From: Bacteroidales bacterium
GTDB taxonomy: Bacteria > Bacteroidota > Bacteroidia > Bacteroidales > Tenuifilaceae
Direction: 5' to 3'
DNA length: 64,000 nucleotides
Assembly (NCBI GenBank): GCA_003818205.1
Contig: RPRQ01000011.1
Location: 1 to 64,000 of the forward strand
The translations under genes were made by a program, and so were the position numbers. Positions 1 to 7,680 of the stretch are shown one piece after another (the stretch's first letter is position 1; every line of letters starts with the position of its first letter). The notes below the pieces were generated by a model. That model did no database searches. It had not been told where the DNA came from and saw only the letters and a list, made by a program, of their open reading frames with translations.

Positions 1-174
1 AACATTGATTCTACTGCATAAGGTATTATATGTTTAAATATAATTAAAAATGAGTTTTCTTTAGCCATTAAGCATACCGGTAATAAAATGAAAAAAGTAC
101 CAACCATTTTTCAGTACATTACCTCTGTTTTTAAATATCTAAACTCAAGCTAAAGACTGAAAAGATGTAAACCA

Positions 175-193
175 CCACCGGCAGAGCCGGTGG
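175..193. repeat. Hairpin at the end of an IS200-type remnant
   Basis: A perfect 8-bp stem (CCACCGGC at 175-182, GCCGGTGG at 186-193) with a 3-nt loop lies 19 nt beyond the stop of the transposase remnant at 212-352. IS200/IS605 elements carry subterminal hairpins recognised by TnpA, so this is probably the right-end hairpin of a decayed element. A plain terminator is the alternative. Confidence 0.55.
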
Positions 194-211
194 CTTTAAC
201 ATCAGAACCCT

Positions 212-352
212 CTAAAAGAGGGAAGAAGGATTACTCTCCTCTTTACGTTCTTCATTTTCTTGATATTTTACATACCGTCTAATCATATCGGAGTCAAGGC
301 CTACGGTGCTGATAAAATATCCCCTTGCCCAGAAATGATTGCCCCAATAGGG
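212..352 (-). pseudogene. IS200/IS605-family transposase, C-terminal remnant
   Basis: On the minus strand an open stretch of 46 codons reads YWGNHFWARGYFISTVG followed by a helix with RRYVKYQE and a short tail. This matches the conserved C-terminus of the small Y1 single-strand transposases (TnpA, normally about 130-150 residues). An in-frame stop at 353-355 closes the frame upstream, and no HUH motif is visible, so only the last third survives. The candidate right-end hairpin lies just downstream. It is a dead element marking old transposition at this edge. Bases 353-459 show nothing further. Confidence 0.75.
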
Positions 353-459
353 TTAAAAACCGTTTCCCTATCCCTCATTAACGGCAATGCTAAGGTAAAA
401 AATACTTTCTTATCTATAAATCCGCCCTGATTGGGTTTAGCGGCAGTTGTGACCAATGG

Positions 460-1701
460 TTATCCTTGCTTTTTACTTGTTTCAAGTAGCCAATTAAATA
501 CGTTCAAGTGTCTTACTCCGTTTCGGTTTTGCGTAAACGAATCTGTTGTGAGCAAATACTTTGGGTAGTTGTCGTTAATTTTTTCTAATGTTCCAAACTC
601 TCGTTCTACAGTGCTTTCGATTGTCATTTGCCACGCTACTTGGTAGTATTCAATTTCGCCTGTTGGGTTTTTGCACACAAAATCCACTTCTGTGTTTCGG
701 GCTGTGCCTGTCCAAACTTTGTTGCCTCTACGTAGTAGTTCTAAGTAAACAATATTTTCTAAAATGTGACCTCTGTCTGTTATTCGCTCTTTACCAGCCA
801 AAATATTCAGTAACCCAACGTCCACCAAATAATATTTTTCTTGTGTGGCCAATTGTTTTTTGCCTTTCAAATCGAAGCGATTTACTTTGTAAAACACAAA
901 ACTCGCCACCAAATACTCCAAATATTTTTCTACAGTGGAGTGATGTATGTTTTGTCCGTCTTGCTTGAGTGTTTTGGAAATATTGCTTGGCGAAAGTGCG
1001 TTTCCAATATTAGAAGCCACAAATTTTACAATGTTAGCAAAAGCACGTTTGTCATTTATTTGGTGTCGTTGTGTTATGTCTTTTTCTATTATTGTGGTGT
1101 AAACGGCTTCCAGATATTCGTAAATTTTATCAAACCCGCTTTCTCGCAGTTCCACACCTTTGGGTAATGAAGTTTCGTTTACATAATCAAAAAACAAGGC
1201 TTCGTAATTGAGGTATTTGCTGCTCGTGTCAATCTTTCGTGCCGCTAAGTATTCTTTGAACGAAAAGGGTAAAATAGAAATTTCTATGTAACGACCGCTC
1301 AGCAAAGTTGCTAATTCGCTACTCAACAAAAATGCATTTGACCCCGTAATGTAGACATCTGTATTTTCGGTTGCAAAAAGTCCGTCCACTAATTTTTCAA
1401 AAAGCGGTATATTTTGCACTTCGTCCAAAAAAACATAATTGGTTTTATCGGTTTGAAATTTTTTCTTTATCTCAAAGTAAATATCGCTCCACGTTTTGTT
1501 CAAGTAATTTTCGGGTAATTCAAAATTGTAAAACTGCATTTGTCGTTTTCCAATGCCTTGTTTTAGCAAATACTCGCGGTAAAGTTCTAGCAAAGTACTT
1601 TTGCCCGACCTACGCAAGCCGCTAACGACTTTTATGAGGTCTTTATCTTTGTACGACAGTAGTTTGTCTATATATTCCTTCCGATTTGTGTATTTATCCA
1701 T
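460..1701 (-). CDS. AAA ATPase with C-terminal DUF4143 domain
   Basis: A 413-residue protein of the AAA_14/DUF4143 family, common in Bacteroidota and often on accessory DNA. The Walker A motif GLRRSGKST lies near residues 28-36 and the Walker B motif FLDEVQNI near residues 90-98. A sensor-like ITGSN follows near 118. The C-terminal part, from about residue 200, has the DUF4143 pattern ending in an EVDFVCKN segment, which recalls a restriction-endonuclease-like fold and might bind or cut nucleic acid. The cellular role of the family is not settled. The gene sits alone between an IS200 remnant and a toxin-antitoxin pair, which suits a mobile or exchangeable gene. The start at 1701 gives a normal N-terminus (MDKYTNRKEYIDKLL). 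Confidence 0.85.
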   Translation of the reverse strand: MDKYTNRKEYIDKLLSYKDKDLIKVVSGLRRSGKSTLLELYREYLLKQGIGKRQMQFYNFELPENYLNKTWSDIYFEIKKKFQTDKTNYVFLDEVQNIPLFEKLVDGLFATENTDVYITGSNAFLLSSELATLLSGRYIEISILPFSFKEYLAARKIDTSSKYLNYEALFFDYVNETSLPKGVELRESGFDKIYEYLEAVYTTIIEKDITQRHQINDKRAFANIVKFVASNIGNALSPSNISKTLKQDGQNIHHSTVEKYLEYLVASFVFYKVNRFDLKGKKQLATQEKYYLVDVGLLNILAGKERITDRGHILENIVYLELLRRGNKVWTGTARNTEVDFVCKNPTGEIEYYQVAWQMTIESTVEREFGTLEKINDNYPKYLLTTDSFTQNRNGVRHLNVFNWLLETSKKQG

Positions 1702-1992
1702 GAGGCGAAGGTATAAAATTAATTATCAAAACTAGCATGAATTGCAAGTTTTGATAATTGTGGGTTATCCAATTTTTATGAAAAAATTTCTCCTGATATC
1801 CCAAGTAGAATTTGGTATTTATCGAGTCAAAAGTTCGTATGGTTTCTGCAGTTGGTTGTTCTACCATTGACCACAACGGTTTGCGTATTTGTTGTGTTGG
1901 GGAGTTTAGCTCCGCTGAGTTCGCATAGGACGCTCGGTTGAAACTGCCTGCCCGACTGCGTCATTTAGGCGGGCTTTCTTAACTGTCTGCCG

Positions 1993-2012
1993 CCTGCCTG
2001 CCGGTAGGCAGG
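1993..2012 (+). repeat. REP-like 20-bp palindrome, copy 1
   Basis: The sequence CCTGCCTGCCGGTAGGCAGG is a near-palindrome. The same 20 bases occur at 47494-47513, and in reverse orientation at 48701-48720 and 56237-56256. All copies are intergenic. The 1702-2113 stretch around this copy has no convincing gene; it contains other GC-rich inverted motifs (CTGCCTGCCCGACTGCG, GGCGGGC) in otherwise AT-rich DNA. Confidence 0.7.
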
Positions 2013-2113
2013 TTCCTTTTTGGTAAAATTACCAAAAAGCGTTAAGAACTCCAAATGCGTTATCAATCCAAATTCAATAAATACGCGTGTTGTGGCCAGT
2101 TAATATATTCCAA

Positions 2114-2425
2114 TCAAGATATAGTTACATTAATCTGCTTTCCAAACCCAATCTCTATCAGTCTATAAAGAGTTGATAGCTGAATGTCGCTATGACCATT
2201 CTCAATTCTTGAAATAAAGCTTTTTCGGGTTCCTGTTTTCTGTGCAAGTTCCTCCTGTGTCATATGAGCTTGCTTGCGTTCTTCTCGAATGATTTCACCA
2301 ATAGCATAAGCTTTTGCCTTTATTTCAAATTCTGTCCTTTTGCTAGTGCCAAGAGAACCGTAACGCCTTTCTAAATGCTCCTCGAAAGTTGTTATCTCCA
2401 TACCTGAATTGTTTTCCGTTTTCAT
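2114..2425 (-). CDS. higA: XRE-family antitoxin, HigA-like
   Basis: A 103-residue protein whose C-terminal two thirds form a Cro/C1-type helix-turn-helix: KQAHMTQEELAQKTGTRKSFISRIENG at about residues 52-78, followed by the dimerising STLYRLIEIGFGKQ segment. It is the antitoxin of a type II toxin-antitoxin pair: it should bind and neutralise the RelE-fold toxin encoded immediately upstream and repress their shared promoter. The two genes overlap by 4 bp (ATGA type), which indicates translational coupling. Toxin-first gene order is typical of higBA. The N-terminal 40 residues are not recognisable and may be the toxin-binding part. Confidence 0.85.
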   Translation of the reverse strand: MKTENNSGMEITTFEEHLERRYGSLGTSKRTEFEIKAKAYAIGEIIREERKQAHMTQEELAQKTGTRKSFISRIENGHSDIQLSTLYRLIEIGFGKQINVTIS

Positions 2426-2772
2426 TTCGTCCTCCTTTTTGCGTTAAAATACTCTTCCTTAATTCTTAAGGCTCTATCAATTTCACTCTTCGGTGTTTTC
2501 TGGGGTTTCTTTTGAAAACCATTGAATAGCACCACAAGATTTCCCTCATCAAAACAGCAGAATATTCTATAAATATTGCTTTCAAATTCTATTCGGATTT
2601 CAAAAAGTCCGTCTGTTCCCTCCATGTATTGAAAGAACTTTCTTGGAATTCTTTCCGCTGTTATAATTAAGAACAAAACATAATCAACCTTGTCCTTTAC
2701 TTTCTCACTCTGAGATTCAAAGAACTCATCGAAGTAATTCTTAAAGAAAATAAGGTTTCTTTTTCGTTCCAT
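2422..2772 (-). CDS. higB: RelE/HigB-family toxin (Gp49-like)
   Basis: A 116-residue protein of the phage-derived Gp49-like/HigB group of RelE-fold mRNA interferases. The diagnostic pattern is present: LFEIRIEFESNIYRIFCCFDEGNLVVLFNGFQKKPQKTP at about residues 55-93, followed by an ALRIKEEYF helix. Such toxins cleave mRNA on the ribosome and are held inactive by the cognate XRE antitoxin, here the next gene with a 4-bp overlap. The basic patch KKPQKTPK fits RNA binding. The pair lies next to an IS remnant and a DUF4143 ATPase, consistent with an accessory location. Confidence 0.85.
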   Translation of the reverse strand: MERKRNLIFFKNYFDEFFESQSEKVKDKVDYVLFLIITAERIPRKFFQYMEGTDGLFEIRIEFESNIYRIFCCFDEGNLVVLFNGFQKKPQKTPKSEIDRALRIKEEYFNAKRRTK

Positions 2773-2920
2773 TCGCTAAGTTAACGAATAATGGAACAAG
2801 ATTCAAATCTTTTTGGAAAAATATTGGTTGGTTGTCTCTTCGTTAATTGTCCACAACTTGCTACTAAACGCTTATTTTACTATTTAACTTGTTGACTTAT
2901 TAACTTTTCGCTTCTCACTA

Positions 2921-3649
2921 TTAACTTCTAACCTTCAAATACTCCTCCGCCTTAGCAATACTATCAGGCTTACCAACATCAAGCACAAAGCTATTGCTTA
3001 CATCGTACCCCTTAATGCTATTCCTACAGCATAGGCTTAAATAGGCATCGACAATTGAGAAGGGTCCCTTTGAGGTTATAAGGTTAAAAAATGAGGGGTT
3101 AATAACATGAATCCCCGAGAACGCATATTCAAGCAAAGGCTGACGGGTTGTATCGGGGATTATCTTTTTACCCGTTAGGTTATTCTGCCAACCCGAAAGG
3201 TTCATGTTTGAATCGAAAAGGAATACCCTCGATGATTCCCTTTTGCCAACGGCAAGCGTTGCTAGGGCATCAGATTGCTTATGGCTATCATAGAGTAAGC
3301 GTAAATCGATATCGGTTATAATATCCACATTGTGAACTAAGAACGGGTCGTCGCCATCGAGAAATCGGGCTGCTTTTACAATACCCCCACCTGTATCCAT
3401 CAGCCTATCGGATTCGTCTGATATATGTATTTTCACACCAAAATCTTTGCTTCGAATGAACGAGGAAAGCATTTCAGAAAAATGGTGAACGTTTATCACA
3501 ATCTCATCAAACCCACTATCGATAAGCTTTGCAATAATATGCTCAAGTAAAGTAATGCCACCAATTTTAACCAAGGCTTTTGGTCTATCGTCGGTTAAGG
3601 GTTTTAACCTTGTCCCTAATCCTGCAGCAAGAATCATCGCTTTCATCAA
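2921..3649 (-). CDS. Sugar-1-phosphate nucleotidyltransferase, MurU-like
   Basis: A 242-residue NTP_transferase. The signature AMILAAGLGTRLKPLTDDRP at residues 4-23 holds the G-x-G-T-R nucleotide-binding loop, with KALVKIGG following; the metal-binding aspartate pattern VHNVDI is near residue 105. The family joins a nucleoside triphosphate to a sugar-1-phosphate. Because an AmgK-like anomeric kinase is encoded in the same minus-strand run (4921-6372), the best specific guess is MurU, which makes UDP-MurNAc in the recycling route that bypasses de novo MurA/MurB synthesis and gives fosfomycin tolerance in pseudomonads. Mannose- or glucose-1-phosphate specificity cannot be excluded from sequence. 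It begins 8 bp after the stop of a small Cys-rich gene, so co-transcription is likely. Confidence 0.8.
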   Translation of the reverse strand: MMKAMILAAGLGTRLKPLTDDRPKALVKIGGITLLEHIIAKLIDSGFDEIVINVHHFSEMLSSFIRSKDFGVKIHISDESDRLMDTGGGIVKAARFLDGDDPFLVHNVDIITDIDLRLLYDSHKQSDALATLAVGKRESSRVFLFDSNMNLSGWQNNLTGKKIIPDTTRQPLLEYAFSGIHVINPSFFNLITSKGPFSIVDAYLSLCCRNSIKGYDVSNSFVLDVGKPDSIAKAEEYLKVRS

Positions 3650-3657
3650 TCCAATCT

Positions 3658-3792
3658 TTACTTATTCTTAATGGGCTTACAAAGCTTTTTCTCCTTATGT
3701 GAAGAGCTACCACATTTCTTACACACATAGGTTGCATCGGACTTCTTTTCGTCCTTATCATCCTCCTTATCCTTCTTACACATCTTGCTCAT
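3658..3792 (-). CDS. Small Cys-rich, Lys-rich protein (possible zinc ribbon)
   Basis: A 44-residue reading frame, MSKMCKKDKEDD at the start and KPIKNK at the end. It has a highly charged N-terminal half and then YVCKKCGSSSHKEKKLCK, with C-x2-C and a later H and C that could make one small zinc site. It lies in the gap between panE and the MurU-like gene, on the same strand, 8 bp before the latter. No homologue is recalled with confidence and no function can be assigned. The regular spacing and the CxxC motif argue that it is a real gene and not chance. The 208 bp upstream (3793-4000) contain only two short GC palindromes, one near 3814 and one near 3871, and a TCCAT-rich low-complexity stretch. 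Confidence 0.6.
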   Translation of the reverse strand: MSKMCKKDKEDDKDEKKSDATYVCKKCGSSSHKEKKLCKPIKNK

Positions 3793-4000
3793 GAATACTA
3801 ATGCAATTGTTTCGCCCCTACGGGGCTTAATTTTATTGAAAATTTTCTATCTGCTACCGATATTTCGCCTCTAGCGAGGCTTTACTATCTTGAAATACAA
3901 TAATTCCTACCATCTATCAATCCATCTCTCCATCATTCCATCTTCCCATTATTCCATCATTCCCTTTGGCGAACTCGCAATCTCGATTCCATCATTCCAT

Positions 4001-4924
4001 TCATTTCCCCCTAGCCTTTTTCTCCATGGGAAGAATACAGCAATAAACAAACCTATTTACAGGAACATCTACATTATACTGTTTGGCTAACCGAACCACA
4101 GTACCATTCTGATACTCTATTTCCGATGGTTTACCCTCCCAAACATCCCTTGTTAATGATGATGTTGTTTCATACGGAAACTTGTCAATAGCCAAAACTG
4201 ATTTATCAACAAAATCGGATTCAATATGTATGCCTATTCTTTGAGCTAGTTGATAAACTTCATTCATTAAATCAATCATCATCTGCCGAGTTTCAGGTAA
4301 CTCCCTGATCTCACCATAGGTTGATTTTGTTACGGCTAATAAGCCGCTTACGCAAATTCCGATGAACTTCTTCCAAAGCTCCGAGGTTATATTGTCAGAT
4401 ATTTTTGAATCTATACCCGATTTATCGAATAGCTCCTTTATTCTATCAGCTCTATCCGATTTTGAATTATCAAGTTCCCCGAATACGATTATTGGTGTAA
4501 TCCCAAAATGGTTGATCACCCCAGGCGATTCTATTTTGCTTATAATTCTACATAATCCCCCGATAATGTTTTTTTTGTTAATCACCGCTCCTATCTCATC
4601 AGCGGCTACAACACCGTTCTGAAGGGGAAGAATCACTGAATCATCTTTAACGATTGATTTCAAATCCGCTGCAACCTCTTTCAGCTGCCAAGCCTTATTG
4701 CAGAGGATAATCAGGTCGCACTTACCAATCTTCGAAATGGTGTCGGTTGCCTGAACTGAATCGACATGGAAATCGCCAAGAATACTCTTTACAGTTAGCC
4801 CTTTCTCCTGCAATGCCTTTAACTGGTTTCCCCTTGCTAAAAAGGTAACGTCAAAGCCTGCTTTGGCCATTTTACCGCCGAAGTACCCCCCAACTCCGCC
4901 AGTTCCAATTACTGCAATTTTCAT
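4001..4924 (-). CDS. panE: 2-dehydropantoate 2-reductase (ketopantoate reductase)
   Basis: A 307-residue ApbA/PanE family oxidoreductase. The N-terminal Rossmann fold shows GTGGVGGYFGGK at residues 7-18, and the ILCNKAWQL segment near 73 carries the conserved Lys region. The C-terminal helical domain includes ELWKKFIGICVSGLLAVTKS (about 183-202) and VPVNRFVYCCI at the end. The enzyme would reduce ketopantoate to pantoate with NADPH in coenzyme A synthesis. Family members with other 2-ketoacid substrates exist, so substrate is inferred. The start overlaps the stop of the upstream kinase gene by 4 bp, so the two are translationally coupled, although no metabolic link between them is obvious. 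Confidence 0.85.
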   Translation of the reverse strand: MKIAVIGTGGVGGYFGGKMAKAGFDVTFLARGNQLKALQEKGLTVKSILGDFHVDSVQATDTISKIGKCDLIILCNKAWQLKEVAADLKSIVKDDSVILPLQNGVVAADEIGAVINKKNIIGGLCRIISKIESPGVINHFGITPIIVFGELDNSKSDRADRIKELFDKSGIDSKISDNITSELWKKFIGICVSGLLAVTKSTYGEIRELPETRQMMIDLMNEVYQLAQRIGIHIESDFVDKSVLAIDKFPYETTSSLTRDVWEGKPSEIEYQNGTVVRLAKQYNVDVPVNRFVYCCILPMEKKARGK

Positions 4925-6372
4925 AATTTATCCAATTCTCTGTGATTTAGAATAATTTTAACACCTTGAATTCCCTCAAGCATTTTGGCTAATCGTGCAG
5001 CACAGTAAACCGATCGATGCTGCCCCCCTGTACAACCAAACCCTACCGATAAATATTTAAACCCGCGGGACAGGTAATTATTTGCAGCCGTAAAGATCAT
5101 CTCGTACGCCTTGCTCATAAAAACATCAACCTCTGGTCTATCATTTAAATATTCAGCAACAGGGGCATCAAGCCCGGTAAGAGCCTTATACTTAACCAAC
5201 CGACCAGGATTTTGAAGTGAACGACAATCGAATATAAAACCGCCACCATGCTCAAGGTTTAAATCAGGGTAACCATTTTTTAACGAAAAACTTGTAATAT
5301 CGATGGTTAAACCATCAAAAGTTGGTGTTTGTTCAAATTTCGATTTTAATAAGCTAGTAATATTTTCGAGTACCGATATCAAATATTCTATGTTGACATC
5401 AGGGAGTTTTGACTTTAAAACCTGACTTAGGTTCTCAATTGCAGGAGGAATACTCTGGATAAAATGCGTTTTCCCTTCGAAATAGCCTCTGTAGCCATAC
5501 GCTCCAAGGGTTTGAATAATCCTAAATAGCACGAATGCGGGGAAACGCTCCCTCAATCTTTCTATGTTAACCCCTTTTTTAGAGTTTAAAGTTTCGAGAT
5601 AAAAATTGAAAAGGGTATCCCTCTGCGATTGAGGTATTGCAGCCTTCGCCTGATAAAGAAATGAAGCCACATCGTAAAGGCAAGGACCTCTCCTGCCCCC
5701 TTGATAGTCGATAAAGTACAGCTCATCACTCTTAACCATGATGTTGCGCGATTGAAAGTCGCGGTATTGGAAGCAATCCATCTCGTCATCGAGGAGATAA
5801 TTGGTGAAATTTTCAAAATCATCCTCCAATTTATCCTCATCGAATAAAGCTCCAATGGGCTTTAAGAAAGAGTACTTGAAGTAGTTGAAGTCCCACATCG
5901 CCGACCTACGATCAAATACCTGCTTCGGGTAGCAAACGCTATAATCCAATCCAACTGGACCTTCAACTTGAAAATCAACTAAATGCGTTAATGCTGATTT
6001 GAAGTAGTTCATCATCTTCTCACTATACTCGCTATTCGCCAAATGACATGACAATAGCATGGAGTAGAGCGTAGCATCGCCCAAATCGGAAATCAGGTAG
6101 TACTGCTTGTTCGTTGATATTGAAAATAGTTTAGGGACATTCAAACCTTTCCATTCGAAGTGTTTGGTTAATGAGAAAAATGCATTATTCTCATTAACAT
6201 CAGCGTTGAATGCGCCGATTACAGGTTCATTATTACCCTGAATCCGAAAGTAAGCCCTACTTGAACCTGACCTTGGCAAAGCGGTAACGGATACTGGCTC
6301 ATGCTTATAGAACTCAACGTATAGTGAAGTAAGCGCCTTGATATGTTCGATATATTTTAATTGCATAGCCAC
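4921..6372 (-). CDS. AmgK-like sugar kinase fused to RapZ C-terminal domain
   Basis: A 483-residue two-domain protein. Residues 1 to about 340 are an aminoglycoside-phosphotransferase fold kinase: SGSSRAYFRI near 35-44, the catalytic-loop region YRDFQSRNIM at 203-212, and the metal-binding IDYQGGRRGPCLYD at 221-234. This is close to AmgK, which phosphorylates MurNAc/GlcNAc at the anomeric position. The usual His of the catalytic loop (HxD) is Tyr here, with Asp and Asn kept. Residues about 353-483 match the RapZ C-terminal domain: FDCRSLQNPG at 381-390 and GFGCTGGQHRSVY at 444-456. In E. coli RapZ this domain binds RNA and glucosamine-6-phosphate. The fusion links an amino-sugar kinase to an amino-sugar sensor. 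It overlaps panE by 4 bp and lies 7 bp after the DUF554 gene. Confidence 0.8.
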   Translation of the reverse strand: MAMQLKYIEHIKALTSLYVEFYKHEPVSVTALPRSGSSRAYFRIQGNNEPVIGAFNADVNENNAFFSLTKHFEWKGLNVPKLFSISTNKQYYLISDLGDATLYSMLLSCHLANSEYSEKMMNYFKSALTHLVDFQVEGPVGLDYSVCYPKQVFDRRSAMWDFNYFKYSFLKPIGALFDEDKLEDDFENFTNYLLDDEMDCFQYRDFQSRNIMVKSDELYFIDYQGGRRGPCLYDVASFLYQAKAAIPQSQRDTLFNFYLETLNSKKGVNIERLRERFPAFVLFRIIQTLGAYGYRGYFEGKTHFIQSIPPAIENLSQVLKSKLPDVNIEYLISVLENITSLLKSKFEQTPTFDGLTIDITSFSLKNGYPDLNLEHGGGFIFDCRSLQNPGRLVKYKALTGLDAPVAEYLNDRPEVDVFMSKAYEMIFTAANNYLSRGFKYLSVGFGCTGGQHRSVYCAARLAKMLEGIQGVKIILNHRELDKL

Positions 6373-6379
6373 AATTTAG

Positions 6380-7078
6380 CTAAAAAAAATAGACTAATGG
6401 AACAATGTATATTAAAGCTGTAATAAAATCGATAACCTTAATTTTTTTGATATCCAATAAATTAATCCCCATCCCAATAAGCAGAATTCCACCAAGAGCT
6501 GAAATCTCATCTATCATCACCTCGCTGAATGACCCGCCGAGCCACATGGTAAGCAGGGTCAAGAAGCCTTGATAAATAAGTATCGGCAATGCCGAAAAGA
6601 TTACACCTATACCCAACGAAGATGCCAATGCAATGGATGCGATTCCGTCCATTAAACTTTTTATCAAAAGTAGCTTCGGCTCATGGCCTATCCCCTCTTC
6701 GATTGACCCCAGAATTGCTACAGGTCCCATACAGAACATCAGCGAAGCCACAATAAAACCCTCGGTAAATCTATCGCCTTTCAGGTTAAACTTTCTTTTA
6801 ATCAGCTCACCTAGCCTATCGGTTTTATCCTGTAAATTTAGAATTGAACCTGTAAGCGCTCCAAGAATAAGGCTAAAAGCTATAAGGATGGCGTTTTGAG
6901 TCTTTAAAGCCATTGAAAAACCTAGATACAGGGTGAATAGCCCAAAAACCTGAAAAAGTAAATCAATCACCCTTTGCGGTAGAAAAGATTTGAACTTTAA
7001 GCCTATTGCACCTCCAACAATAATCGCCCCAAAATTAACCAAAGTACCAGTCATTCTTTTTTTCTTCAAACCTAGCAA
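6380..7078 (-). CDS. DUF554 family integral membrane protein
   Basis: A 232-residue polytopic membrane protein with about six or seven hydrophobic segments. It starts with LVNFGAIIVGGAIGLKFKSFLPQR, then has FTEGFIVASLMFCMGPVAILGSIEEG near residue 100-130, the central signature of DUF554 (YdfK/YqgA type). The biochemical role of the family is unknown; transport has been proposed. It is the first gene of a tight minus-strand run (7 bp to the kinase-RapZ gene), so it may take part in uptake or efflux linked to that pathway, though this is inference only. The 110-odd bases upstream to the divergent gene at 7222 should hold the promoter of the run. Confidence 0.85.
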   Translation of the reverse strand: MLGLKKKRMTGTLVNFGAIIVGGAIGLKFKSFLPQRVIDLLFQVFGLFTLYLGFSMALKTQNAILIAFSLILGALTGSILNLQDKTDRLGELIKRKFNLKGDRFTEGFIVASLMFCMGPVAILGSIEEGIGHEPKLLLIKSLMDGIASIALASSLGIGVIFSALPILIYQGFLTLLTMWLGGSFSEVMIDEISALGGILLIGMGINLLDIKKIKVIDFITALIYIVPLVYFF

Positions 7079-7221
7079 TTTTTATTGAGCCGATTTATCA
7101 TTTATATCTATAATGGATTAACATTTCTGACCTATTTATCTACAAATTTTGCCCTTATGTTTATAAAATGCTAAATTTGAATAGTTGAATAGTGATTATT
7201 TACTTTCAAAAAAATCCGATT

Positions 7222-7680
7222 ATGAAGTTTGAATTGATGACCAAGGATGAATGTATCAACTTCATCGAATTCAATATTACGGGCAATAGCGAAAACTATA
7301 ACAAGTGCGATGATGAGTCGCTTTACCTCAATAGCAGCCTATTCAACATCTTTGCAGGTTGCTTTGAACGGAGCAACCATCTGTTCGAGTTTATCGGCCA
7401 AACGATGTACAACAGCCGTACGTTCATACCGCTAAAGAATGAGCTAAATGATAACCTGGAGAAATTAGTAGCCATCAATAACTTCAAGGAATTTCAGGAT
7501 TATTTATCGGGTATGTTCATGGGGCGTGAATTGATTAATCAGTTTAATCAGATTGACCCTGAGTACGAAAAGCATTGGCGTAGCTATATCCGCCGCTGGA
7601 TTCGCATAAACCGTGGGCTAAATAAGCTTATAAATAGGTGTATTGAGGAGGAGCTGGTGCTTTGGGTTATCGGGTATTAA
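7222..7680 (+). CDS. Hypothetical protein, 152 residues
   Basis: No family recognised. A soluble acidic N-terminal half (MKFELMTKDECINFIEFNITGN) is followed by a helix-rich C-terminal half with HWRSYIRRWIRINRGLNKLINRCIEEELVLW. The ATG at 7222 is preferred over a GTG at 7192, which would add ten residues of poor quality. It is convergent with pdxB and overlaps its 3' end by 14 bp, so no separate terminator fits between them. The composition matches the neighbours and no shadow gene explains the frame, so it is likely real. A small intracellular accessory protein is all that can be said. Confidence 0.7.
   Translation: MKFELMTKDECINFIEFNITGNSENYNKCDDESLYLNSSLFNIFAGCFERSNHLFEFIGQTMYNSRTFIPLKNELNDNLEKLVAINNFKEFQDYLSGMFMGRELINQFNQIDPEYEKHWRSYIRRWIRINRGLNKLINRCIEEELVLWVIGY

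Noticed and set aside
1694-1876. 60-codon open frame on the minus strand
   Set aside because: It overlaps the start of the ATPase gene, has no family resemblance, and runs through repeat-rich intergenic DNA.
3814-4000. TCCAT-rich stretch with short direct repeats, considered as a CRISPR-like array
   Set aside because: Repeats are short and irregular with no uniform spacers and no cas genes.
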